A program made the translations under genes and the position numbers. A DNA stretch of 64,000 bases from [Clostridium] asparagiforme DSM 15981 (GTDB taxonomy: Bacteria > Bacillota > Clostridia > Lachnospirales > Lachnospiraceae): contig CP102272.1 of NCBI GenBank assembly GCA_025149125.1, forward strand, positions 3,596,001 through 3,660,000, read 5' to 3'. Below the pieces are notes generated by a model that saw only the letters and a list, made by a program, of their open reading frames with translations, was not told the origin of the DNA and searched no databases. How positions within the stretch are numbered: the stretch's first letter is position 1; every line of letters starts with the position of its first letter. This document shows positions 27,065 to 35,427 of the stretch, piece by piece.

Positions 27065-28474
27065 CTACCCACGCCGTTCTCTACTTGCCATGCGGGGAAG
27101 AATAAAGCCCAGCCCCACTAACAGAAACGGCGTAACGATATTGAGCACAAGCTGGAACGGGTCCTCCGAGTAAATGCCTGTAATACAGGCAAATGCCGTG
27201 AATACAAAACACCAGACCCCGAAAAAGATCCCAAGACCTCTCCCCCGCACAAAGCGGTAGGCGGCCGGAAACCTGTCGCCCGCCCGTTTTAGGGCGATGT
27301 AGGCCACAAACACCCACAGATAACGCAGGGGCATGCACACGGAGTTCACCTTGATCAGCCAGCGCACCAGCACGTCCACATTCTTAATGCCGAAGGCAGG
27401 GACGACGATCAGCACGGCCACGATGGCCATGACCAGCTTATGTCCATTAGTATACGCCCCATTCTCATTTTTCACAAACAGTTTTTCCGGGATATAGTCC
27501 CGGTCCGCGCTCTCAAGCAGCATACGAAGGGGCGCGTCGATGGACAGCACCATCACGGAAAACTGGCCTACCAGATTGGTCAGGGCGTAGACGATCACAA
27601 AGAAATTGCCCATATGGTAGTATTCCCCCAGCCGCTGGAACGCGTAGTAGGCCCCGTTGGTCATCAGATCCTGGGGAATGTGGTTGGAATCGAACATCAT
27701 ACCCAGAGCGATGGTGCCCAAAATAGCGGTCAGAGCCACCATCACGGCCAGCGCCACCATACCCTTGGAGAAATCCCGGGACGGATCCTTCATTTTATTG
27801 ACATAGGGTGAAATCTTCTCGCAGCCGCCCACCGCAAACACCAGGATGGAGAGGCCCATGAAAAATTTGGCGTCAAAGGTTGGCATAAAGGTTTTGACGG
27901 ACCAGTCGATATCCAGAAGCCCCTGGTCGGTGATAAAGGGCGCTCCCAGCATCATGACCACGAACAGCATGGACATGATAAACATGGCGGAACCGGCCAG
28001 GGTGGACAGCTGCTTGAGCATGTTCACGCCCTTGCCCGCCAGGTACATGGCGAAGAGAAAGATCACCAGGCAGACCAGCTGCAGCACCGTGGTGTTCATG
28101 TCGCTGGCCCGCTTGTCCTGAAACACGGCCCAGCTGGCCGCAATCACCGCCGCCGAAGGTTTCTGGGAAATGTAGGGCATGTGCACCACCCAGTAGGTCC
28201 ATCCCGCGTAGTAGGCCATCCGCGGACCGATGGTTTCGTGGATCCAGGAGCTGACGCCGCCCCCGGCATTTTTAAAAGCGCTGCCCAGCTCGCCCACCAT
28301 CAGGGCGTAGGGCACAAAATAGATCGCAAATATCAGGATCCAGCTGACAATGGCCTTTAACCCGCCGTACTCCGAGAAGCCGTTGATCACATTTCCGAAT
28401 CCCCAAACTGTGGAAAAGGCCATGAACGCCAGGCTGTACCACAGTATTTTCTTTTCACCGTTTTGCTGCTGCAT
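27065..28474 (-). CDS. APC-family amino acid permease (YjeM-like)
   Basis: 469 residues with about 12 membrane segments, of the glutamate/GABA-antiporter-like branch of the APC superfamily. TM1 shows the substrate-binding unwound glycine region TVWGFGNVINGFSEYGG and TM6 shows VFAVGGCEKISPYV. YjeM-like proteins are uncharacterised as to substrate. ATG has AAAGGAG 8 nt upstream. The gene is followed by the 17-bp repeat array and then apeB, so peptide-derived amino acid use is a plausible shared theme. Confidence 0.88.
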   Translation of the reverse strand: MQQQNGEKKILWYSLAFMAFSTVWGFGNVINGFSEYGGLKAIVSWILIFAIYFVPYALMVGELGSAFKNAGGGVSSWIHETIGPRMAYYAGWTYWVVHMPYISQKPSAAVIAASWAVFQDKRASDMNTTVLQLVCLVIFLFAMYLAGKGVNMLKQLSTLAGSAMFIMSMLFVVMMLGAPFITDQGLLDIDWSVKTFMPTFDAKFFMGLSILVFAVGGCEKISPYVNKMKDPSRDFSKGMVALAVMVALTAILGTIALGMMFDSNHIPQDLMTNGAYYAFQRLGEYYHMGNFFVIVYALTNLVGQFSVMVLSIDAPLRMLLESADRDYIPEKLFVKNENGAYTNGHKLVMAIVAVLIVVPAFGIKNVDVLVRWLIKVNSVCMPLRYLWVFVAYIALKRAGDRFPAAYRFVRGRGLGIFFGVWCFVFTAFACITGIYSEDPFQLVLNIVTPFLLVGLGFILPRMASRERRG

Positions 28475-28568
28475 ATATCAAGTCTCCTTTGGTTCCAAAG
28501 TATGGTCTGTATGGAAACAGTTTACCCCGGACCAGGCCCATGATATACGCGCTGCGGCAAGCTTTCCG

Positions 28569-29405
28569 TTACATCCTTGGCTCCACCGGAACCCAAACCT
28601 CAAAATATCTGGTAAATACTTCATTTTCATGTATGCGCATCAGAAGCCTTCCAAGCGGCGGCTCACAAATCTCATACCCCATGTCCCGGATGGGTTTTAT
28701 CACCTGCTCATAAAAGCAGGCGGTGAACGTATTTCTTCCGTATGCCTTAAAAACTGTATACAGGCACTGTCTGGAAGGGCAGTACAATGCGTTTTCGTCC
28801 AAAATTAACGGCAGCTGCCTCACCTTTTTTGTGGAAACCGAGAAACCCCAGATGTATTCGATATCCTCCTGTCTCCCGGAAGCCAGGGAGTCCCCCGGAA
28901 TCCGGAAGGTGGCCTTGACAAACGGCATGCTGTCCAGCCACTGCGTGATGTCCGGCACCGCGCTTCCGCCCTTGGCCATGGCCTTGAAATCGTTGTTCTT
29001 CCGGTATGGATTGAAAAAAATCTCCGGGCTTTTCTCCGGCCTCAACACTCCCAGATAATCCTGATACCTGCCGATCCGCTCCTTCTCGTGATGCACTTCG
29101 TCCAGAATATCCTGATAATGCTGAATCAGCTCCAAAAGACTCCGCTCCCGGTCGGCAAATCTGCGATTCAACTCCTGAAAATCGTCCCGGTTGATCATCT
29201 CCCCGATTTCCTGGTTGGAAAACTCAAAGGAACGCAGGTAACGGCTGTCCAGCAAAAAATTCACATCCCACGCGTCATAGTACCGGTAATTGCTTTTACT
29301 GTCTTTACTGGGCGTCACAAAACCGCATGTTTCAAAATAATGTAAGGTCTGTATCGGTATGCCCAGCAGTTTCGATATGGTTCCGATCTTGTACTTCTCT
29401 TCCAT
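28569..29405 (-). CDS. MerR-family regulator with GyrI-like effector domain
   Basis: 278 residues. Residues 1-70 form the winged helix (YKIGTISKLLGIPIQTLHYFE, seen as IGTISKLLGI and TLHYFETCG), 75-125 the dimerising coiled coil, and 130-278 a GyrI/BmrR-like drug-binding domain (FKAMAKGGSAVPDIT, GFSVSTKKVRQLP, YTVFKAYGRNTFT, MGYEICEPPLGR). Such regulators are activated by hydrophobic ligands. Start MEEKYKIG has GAGGGG 7 nt upstream; a 50-codon extension has no site. It is divergent from the old-yellow-enzyme gene whose promoter has the 19-bp MerR-type spacer, so it very likely controls that gene. Confidence 0.9.
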   Translation of the reverse strand: MEEKYKIGTISKLLGIPIQTLHYFETCGFVTPSKDSKSNYRYYDAWDVNFLLDSRYLRSFEFSNQEIGEMINRDDFQELNRRFADRERSLLELIQHYQDILDEVHHEKERIGRYQDYLGVLRPEKSPEIFFNPYRKNNDFKAMAKGGSAVPDITQWLDSMPFVKATFRIPGDSLASGRQEDIEYIWGFSVSTKKVRQLPLILDENALYCPSRQCLYTVFKAYGRNTFTACFYEQVIKPIRDMGYEICEPPLGRLLMRIHENEVFTRYFEVWVPVEPRM

Positions 29406-29517
29406 TGTTTCCCCTCGTTTCCCCAAAAGAACTGCGGACTGCAAGTTTGCCGGAATTTCCCCAAAACCTGATAGCCGCTGTCGAGTTTGTCCGCCTGAAT
29501 CCCCGCGGTTTAGACTT

Positions 29518-29546
29518 AGTATACAATAAATTCCGGATTTTGTTAA
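29518..29546 (-). promoter_or_regulatory. Promoter of the MerR-family gene
   Basis: On the minus strand TTAACA (29546-29541), 17-bp spacer, TATACT (29523-29518). Leader about 105 nt. It lies back to back with the oxidoreductase promoter 46 bp away. Confidence 0.65.
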
Positions 29547-29591
29547 TAAAATCACATGGATTTTTGTTGAATTTTAAGTTCCGGCTATGGG

Positions 29592-29622
29592 TTGACTTAA
29601 CAAAAACCATCGGGTTTATAAT
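29592..29622 (+). promoter_or_regulatory. MerR-type promoter of the oxidoreductase gene (19-bp spacer)
   Basis: TTGACT (29592-29597), 19-bp spacer, TATAAT (29617-29622). Near-consensus boxes with a spacer 2 bp too long are the hallmark of promoters twisted into activity by MerR-family proteins. The spacer includes an AAACC-ATCG-GGTTT dyad. AGGAGG follows at 29641-29646. Confidence 0.8.
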
Positions 29623-29653
29623 CCAGCCATCAAATCAAGCAGGAGGACTTAAG

Positions 29654-31399
29654 ATGAAAATCCAACAAATTTTTACACCTTACGCCATCGGAAATTGTGA
29701 AATTCCTAACCGGCTGGTGGTGCCGGCCATGGTCGCCAACATGTGCCCGGACGGCGAGGCCACGGAGCAGTATATCCGCTACCACGAGGAGAAAGCCAAG
29801 GGCGGATGGGGATTAATTATAACCGAAGATTATCGGGTTAACGAACATGCCGCCGGCTATCCGGCCGTGGCAGGACTGTGGAAGGAGGAGCAGATTCCCA
29901 GCCACAGACGGCTCACCGACGCCATTCATCAGCACGGTGCCAGGATTTTCTGCCAGATTTACCACGCGGGCCGCCAGGCCAACCGCCAGGTCAACGGCGG
30001 CATGCAGCCCGTTTCCTGTTCCCCGATCCCCTGTCCCTGGAATAAGGAAATCCCGCGGGAGCTGACCGTCAGTGAGATCCGGCAGCTGGTAAAGGATTTC
30101 GGCGTCACCGCTCTGAACGCGAAAAAAGCCGGTTTTGACGGAGTTGAGATCCACGCGGCTCACGGCTATCTGATTCATGAGTTTTTATCTCCCAACTGCA
30201 ACCACAGGATCGACGAATACGGCGGAACCTATGACAACCGCATGCGTTTTCTGCGCGAGATTTTCAGTGAAATCCGCGAGCGGGTCGGAGCGGATTATCC
30301 GGTGATCATCCGTTTCTCGGCCCAGGAGAATTCTGAAGGCGGACGCGGCATGTGTGAGAGCCGGCAGATGCTGCGGGATATGGAGGAAATGGGCGCGGAT
30401 GCCATCCATTTATCCAACGGCATGTACGGCGTTCGCTCTTCCCTTGGCATCGTGGCTTCCTTTTTCCAGCATCACGGCTGGAACGCAGATTTTGCAGCCG
30501 AGGCAAAACGTTTCCTGAAAATCCCCGTCATTACCGTTGGGCGCGTTTCCGATCCTTGTATGGCGGAGGACATCATCGTTTCAGGCAAAGCCGACTTCGT
30601 CGCCATGGGACGCGCCTCCCTTGCGGATCCCCACTGGCCGGAGAAAGCTGCAAGCGGGCGCTGCAATGATATCCGCCAATGCATCGGATGTCTCCAGGGC
30701 TGCACCGCCTCCACTTACCAGGGCGTTCCCATTTATTGTATGGTCAACCCGGAGCTCGGACACGAATACGAGCTGGATTATTCCAAGGCGCCTGCCGTGA
30801 AGAAACTTTATATTGTGGGAGCGGGAATCGCAGGGATGGAAGCGGCAAGAGGGGCTGCCCTCAGAGGGCACCAGGTCGAACTGTTTGAGAAAAGAAACAC
30901 CGTGGGCGGACAGTTCATTTCCGCCTCCTATCCTCCTTACAAAGGGGAGTTTGCCACCTACACGGCCTGGCTGTACCGTGAGATGATGAAGCACGACAAC
31001 ATCCGCCTGCACCTGAACACGGAGCTGACCGCTCAGATGGTCCGAGACGGAAAGCCGGATAAGGTCATCCTGGCCACCGGTGCAACGCCGGTTATCCCCC
31101 AGGTTCCCGGAATCCAGAATGACAACGTAGTCCTGGCGGAGGATGTTCTCCTGGGCAGATCCGACACGGGTATGAACGTCCTGGTGGCGGGCGGCGGAAT
31201 GGTCGGCTCCGAGACAGCCGCTTACCTGGGAATGCAGTGTAAATCCAAGGTAACGGTGATTGAGATGCGGGACGAAATCGCCCTTGACATGGAAGCCGGA
31301 ATCCGCGACGACTTAAAGGACTGCCTGAACCGCTGCTACGTGGATGTTTTGACCAAAACCAGCCTGGCCGGGGTTACAGCGGAGGGCGCGCTGTTAAAA
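29654..31399 (+). pseudogene. Old yellow enzyme/2-enoate reductase-like oxidoreductase, 5' part, broken by IS
   Basis: The first 582 codons of an NADH-dependent flavin oxidoreductase of the 2-enoate reductase/BaiCD/2,4-dienoyl-CoA reductase family. Present: the FMN TIM barrel (1-370; catalytic-site region HAAHGYLIHEFLSPNCNHR), the iron-sulfur cluster motif CIGCLQGC...YCMVNP, the FAD-binding VGAGIAGMEAARGAA and the NAD-binding VAGGGMVGSETAAYLG. After LLK the frame runs into the insertion sequence and ends 9 codons later (stop at 31424-31426). The missing C terminus lies beyond the element (see 33259). Start MKIQQIF has AGGAGG 7 nt upstream. Intact enzymes of this family reduce alpha,beta-unsaturated acids, CoA esters or steroids; the substrate here is unknown. 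The truncated product lacks the last FAD/NAD strand and is probably inactive. Confidence 0.92.
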
Positions 31400-31497
31400 G
31401 GGGCTGTTGCAAAAGTAGATAAATAATCTACTGGAGCAACAGCTCCTTTTCTGTACAAAAACAGAAAAGCGGGCTCCGAAGAGTCCGCCATCCGTGG

Positions 31498-31503
31498 TAT
31501 AAT
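31498..31503 (+). promoter_or_regulatory. Extended -10 box of the transposase
   Basis: TGGTATAAT at 31495-31503 is an extended -10. It lies only 5 bp from the ATG of the transposase, so the transcript would be leaderless or nearly so; no ribosome binding site is visible. This fits low transposase expression. Confidence 0.45.
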
Positions 31504-31508
31504 TAAGT

Positions 31509-33115
31509 ATGCGAATAAATAATTACACTACTAAAGATTATACCGAACTTGGCCGCACTTATCAACTGGTTTTGCCATTAAGTTTGGAAGGGCTGGTTCC
31601 GAACGATGATTCGGTCCGACTGCTGAGCCACGAATTGGAGGATTTAGACTATACAAAGCTTTATCAGGCTTACTCTGCCAAAGGCAGAAATCCGGCAGTG
31701 GATCCAAAGACCATGTTCAAGATCCTGACCTATGCGTATTCCCAAAATATTTATTCATCAAGAAAAATTGAGACCGCCTGTAAACGGGATATCAACTTCA
31801 TGTGGTTGTTAGCTGGACAAAAAGCGCCGGATCACAGTACCATTGCCCGGTTCCGTTCCGGTTTTCTGGAGGAGGCATGTGAGGACCTCTTTTATCAGAT
31901 GGTACACCGTCTGGAACTGGCAGGTGAACTTTCCAAAGAAACTGTCTTTCTTGACGGGACGAAATTAGAAGCCTGCGCCAATAAATACACGTTCGTATGG
32001 AAAAAATCCGTTGGGAAATGGGAAGAAAAAATGTTCATTAAAATCCAGGAGGCGGTGAGGCTTGTAAACCAGGAGTTTATCCAGTCCTTCCGTGTGGGAA
32101 CCGAATACCGGGTGCAGGACCTCCGAAAAATCTGCCGTTTTCTGGAGGAGATATGCAGGGAGCGGAACATAGAGTTCGTTTACGGCCGCGGAAAACGCAA
32201 ATCCATCGAGCAGCGGTATCTGGAGCTGTTCCAAAGGTACCTGGAGCGTCAGACCATTTATGACTGGCATACAGCCAGCTTCCAGGGAAGGAACAACTAC
32301 TGTAAAACAGACCCGGATGCAACGTTTATGCATATGAAAGATGACCACATGCGCAATGCCCAGTTAAAGCCAGGGTATAACGTACAGATTGGAGTGGACA
32401 GCGAATACATTGTAGCGGTCGATATTTTTCAGGATCGAAACGATGTATGGACACTGGTGCCATTTTTAAAGCAGATGAAAGAGAAACTGGGTTTTAACTA
32501 TCCGAGTGTTACAGCTGATTCCGGATATGAAAGTGAAGAAGGGTACAGCTATCTGCGGGAGGAGGGGCAGCAGCCATACATCAAACCTCAAACCTATGAA
32601 AAATGGAAAAAAGGAGTTTTAAACAGGATATCAGTAAACGGGAAAACATGGGTTACGACCAGGAGTCCGATACCTATATCTGTCATGCCGGGAAGGAGCT
32701 GCGGGTGATCTACCTGAAAAAGCAGCGCAGTAAAAGTGGGTATGAGTCTGAGGTGACAGTATACGAATGTGAGGACTGCACCGGCTGTCCCTACAAAGAA
32801 AAATGCACCAAAGCGAAGGGGAACAAGCGTCTGTACGTGTCCAAAAGCTTTTTGGAGAAGCGTGAGGAGTCGTATCAAAACATACAGAGCGAGAAGGGAA
32901 TTAAGTACCGGATGAATCGCTCGATTCAGGTAGAAGGAGCTTTCGGTGTATTGAAAAATGACTATGGATTTGAACGATTCCTGCTGCGGGGTAAGAAGAA
33001 AGTAAAACTGGAGATTCTCCTGCTGAGTATGGGATACAATCTAAATAAACTACATAGAAAAATCCAGAATGAGCGGACTGGAAGGTATTTGTTTGATCTA
33101 AAAGCGAGTGCATAA
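31509..33115 (+). pseudogene. IS1182-family transposase, frameshifted
   Basis: DDE transposase in two frames: 31509-32708 and 32603-33115. The N-terminal DUF772-type domain (ELEDLDYTKLYQAY, GRNPAVDPKTMFKILTYAY, FMWLLAGQKAPDHSTIARFR) and the catalytic Asp in FLDGTKLEACANKYTF and VTADSGYESEEG lie in the first frame; the zinc-like CEDCTGCPYKEKCTKAKG, the Glu region RSIQVEGAFGVLKNDYGF and the C terminus lie in the second. The frames join at the run AAAAAA (about 32615-32620, in TGGAAAAAAGG); one extra A would restore EKWKKRSFKQ. Translation past the shift needs a -1 slip, which is possible on an A-run but not shown. Most likely the element is defective unless frameshifting occurs. Confidence 0.85.
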
Positions 33116-33151
33116 ATACAAGAAAAACCGAATGCTTATTAAAGTATGCCC

Positions 33152-33199
33152 AAAATCAGGAGAACGTCAATCGAAAAATGATTTTCTCCTGATTTTTTT
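33152..33199 (+). terminator. Intrinsic terminator of the transposase
   Basis: Perfect 13-bp stem AAAATCAGGAGAA/TTCTCCTGATTTT with a 19-nt loop, followed by TTT. It lies 37 bp after the transposase stop and inside the element. Confidence 0.85.
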
Positions 33200-33258
33200 C
33201 TATATACAGAGCAAGGGTGCCGCTCAATCATCTATTTTGATGATTTTGCGACACCCCC

Positions 33259-33423
33259 TTCCCGTGCGACACCGTTGTGCTGGCCATCGGCACCAGGGCC
33301 TTCTGTCCTCTGATGGAGGAGCTGGACGGCATCTGCGAGACAGTGATTGTGGGCGATGCGGTCCAGGCCAGGCAGGCGATTCAGGCGTCCCGCGAAGGGT
33401 TTAACGCCGGTTACTACGCCTGA
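33259..33423 (+). pseudogene. Old yellow enzyme-like oxidoreductase, 3' part
   Basis: Frame opening right at the IS end encodes FPCDTVVLAIGTRAFCPL and VIVGDAVQARQAIQA..., the last nucleotide-binding strand (CDTVVLAIG) and the C-terminal GDA motif typical of this family, ending at TGA 33421-33423. Together with the 5' part it gives about 637 residues, close to family length (roughly 640-670), so few residues were lost at the insertion. No start signal precedes it. Confidence 0.88.
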
Positions 33424-33449
33424 GAGCGGCGTTCGGAGAGGAGAAACAA

Positions 33450-33881
33450 ATGATAGGAAAACAGCATTTTGGCCAGATCATCAACTTTCTGATCAACGTC
33501 GCATTGGGCCTGGCCCTGACAGCCGTGGGGCTCTCCATGGCCGGTACGGTTCAGCCCCTGGCATTTGTCCAGAGTTTTGTAGTCAGCATGGCGGTGGGTT
33601 ATACCATCTGCGATTTGATTCCGGCTCCCGCCTGGGGAAAAATGTTTACAAAATACCTTGGAATAAAGAGTAAGCTGGGCTGCCATCTGATCTCCACAGC
33701 CGTCGGCGGGCTTATACTGATCACCTGTATCAGCTTTTTCTGCCAGTTCGTGGCAGTGGGAGGCGCCATACTGGCCGTCTGGCCCCATGCGCTGCCTTAT
33801 CTCCTGGCGGCCGGTTATCTGGTGCTCATTGTCTTTATGCCTCTGTGTGAGCGTTTCGCCGTGGTGTTGACGTCAAAATAA
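33450..33881 (+). CDS. Four-TM hypothetical membrane protein, oxidoreductase operon partner
   Basis: 143 residues with four hydrophobic segments (about 10-30, 35-55, 80-102, 112-135) and no soluble domain; it resembles the DUF2798 type of small membrane protein. GAGGAG is 6 nt before the ATG. It originally followed the oxidoreductase by 26 bp and would have been on the same transcript, so its expression is now probably polar-affected by the insertion and its internal terminator. Function unknown. Confidence 0.75.
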   Translation: MIGKQHFGQIINFLINVALGLALTAVGLSMAGTVQPLAFVQSFVVSMAVGYTICDLIPAPAWGKMFTKYLGIKSKLGCHLISTAVGGLILITCISFFCQFVAVGGAILAVWPHALPYLLAAGYLVLIVFMPLCERFAVVLTSK

Positions 33882-33897
33882 GTTCCGATGGATCCAG

Positions 33898-33943
33898 AAA
33901 GAGCCGGACAATTCATGCCATGTCCGGCTCTTTTTGTTGTTTT
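33898..33943 (+). terminator. Intrinsic terminator after the membrane protein
   Basis: Perfect 13-bp stem AAAGAGCCGGACA/TGTCCGGCTCTTT with a 10-nt loop, followed by TTGTTGTTTT. It faces the murF 3' end. Confidence 0.9.
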
Positions 33944-33994
33944 GAATGCAGTGGGATGCTGACGCAGCCAACGGACATTACCTGATAACTGAGG

Positions 33995-35425
33995 TCAGTT
34001 CTGCCCCATAAATTCCGACACCGCATCCCCCAGCTTCATGCTGTTGGAACCCTTAAACAGGATACAGTCCCCGCTCTTCGTCTCCCGCTTCAGCCACTCC
34101 TTCACCTGTTCCAGACTGCCGCAGAGCAGGAACGGGGATTGGCCGCCCGCCTCCCGGAGGCCTTCCCCGATGGCCGCGGCCAGCTCTCCGTAGAGAAGCA
34201 CCTGATCCACCGGATGTTCGGCGATATAGCGGCCGATCTCCCGGTGAAATTCCACGGTGTCCGGCCCAAGCTCCTTCATGTCCGCCAGCACGGCGATCTT
34301 CCTGGCACCGGGCTTCATGGAGGAAAGCACCTCCAGACCTGCTTTCATGGAAACCGGACTGGCGTTGTAGCTGTCGTCGATGATGGTCATACCCTGAAAC
34401 CCGTGAATCTGCTGCCTGCCTTTGTAACCGCCAAATTCCCCCAGCTTCCGGGCCGCCTCCTCCATATCCACACCGTACTCTGCCGCCACGGCCAGAGCCG
34501 CCATGGCGTTGCCCACCATGTGGGTGCCCATAACCTGAAGCCGGACGGGCGTGCGTTTCTCCCCGTGGACCGCGGTGAACACCGGATAGCCCTCGTCCAG
34601 CCGCACGTCCTCGGCCCGGTATTCGCACCCGGCGGACATGCCGTAGCGGATAATACGCCGCCCTCCTTCGGCCTGAATGTCCGCCAGCAGCGGATCATCC
34701 CCGTTGACAAACAGAATCCCCTCCGGATTCATGCCGTCCTGGATGTGCAGCTTCTCCCGCAGAATGTTCTCCTGGGAACCCAGCTGCTCGATGTGGGCGA
34801 TGCCGATATTGGTCACCACCGCGCTGTCCACACAGGCCACCCGGGCAATCTTTTCCATCTCCCCCGGCTCGCTCATCCCCAGCTCGATCACGGCGATCTC
34901 TGCCTCCGACGGGATGGAGCTCATGGTGATGGGCACGCCCACCTGGCTGTTGGAGTTGCCCGGGGTCCGGTAGACCGCGTAGCCCGCGCTGAGGGCCGCG
35001 GCGATCATCTCCCGGGTGGTGGTCTTGCCCACGCTGCCCGTGATGCCCACCAGCGGGATGCTTAACCGGTTCCGGCAGTATTTCCCCAGGCTCTGGAGGG
35101 CCGCTTTGGTGTCCTCCACGGCGATCCAGGCTGCTTTCCTGGCGGCTTTCCCGTCGTTTCCGCGGCTCTCCCAGTCCGCGATGGCCTTCTCCACCTGGCT
35201 TATGTCGCGGTGGGCGCTGGTAAATACCGCCACTGCGCCGTTTCCGATGGCCTGGCAGATAAACCGGTGGGCGTCCACCTTCTCCCCCACAATGGGGACG
35301 AACAGGTCCAGCCCGCTCATATTTCTGGAGTCCAGGCTGATGTTGGCCAATACCTGCTCCTCATTTCCGCAGAGAAGGCGGCCATTTGCCGCCTCCATAA
35401 CCTGTTTTACCCGTATATGTTCCAT
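33995..35425 (-). CDS. murF: UDP-MurNAc-tripeptide:D-Ala-D-Ala ligase
   Basis: Adds D-Ala-D-Ala to the UDP-MurNAc-tripeptide. 476 residues. The ATP site is GITGSVGKTTTREMI (SVGKT rather than the common NGKT), with the carbamylated-lysine region and IIDDSYNASPVSMKAGLEVL of the C-terminal domain. It begins 2 bp after murE, so the two ligases are co-translated. Confidence 0.96.
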   Translation of the reverse strand: MEHIRVKQVMEAANGRLLCGNEEQVLANISLDSRNMSGLDLFVPIVGEKVDAHRFICQAIGNGAVAVFTSAHRDISQVEKAIADWESRGNDGKAARKAAWIAVEDTKAALQSLGKYCRNRLSIPLVGITGSVGKTTTREMIAAALSAGYAVYRTPGNSNSQVGVPITMSSIPSEAEIAVIELGMSEPGEMEKIARVACVDSAVVTNIGIAHIEQLGSQENILREKLHIQDGMNPEGILFVNGDDPLLADIQAEGGRRIIRYGMSAGCEYRAEDVRLDEGYPVFTAVHGEKRTPVRLQVMGTHMVGNAMAALAVAAEYGVDMEEAARKLGEFGGYKGRQQIHGFQGMTIIDDSYNASPVSMKAGLEVLSSMKPGARKIAVLADMKELGPDTVEFHREIGRYIAEHPVDQVLLYGELAAAIGEGLREAGGQSPFLLCGSLEQVKEWLKRETKSGDCILFKGSNSMKLGDAVSEFMGQN

Positions 35426-35427
35426 GC

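Larger units (their letters stand above)
31400..33258 (+). mobile_element. IS1182-family insertion sequence
   Basis: A 1.86-kb element inserted in the oxidoreductase gene. Terminal inverted repeats: left GGGGCTGTTGCAAAA from 31400 and right (read inward) GGGGGTGTCGCAAAA ending at 33258; 13 of 15 match when aligned. Each end carries a hairpin directly inside the repeat: AGTAGAT/ATCTACT on the left and ATCATC/GATGAT on the right. A further hairpin (GCGGGCTC/GAGTCCGC) sits before the transposase and may block read-in transcription. No target duplication is visible, so ends could be off by a base. Confidence 0.9.

Noticed and set aside
31509..33115. Two separate transposase genes (OrfA and OrfB)
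   Set aside because: The second frame has no start signal and the two join as a single IS1182 transposase by adding one base, so one frameshifted gene is the better account.
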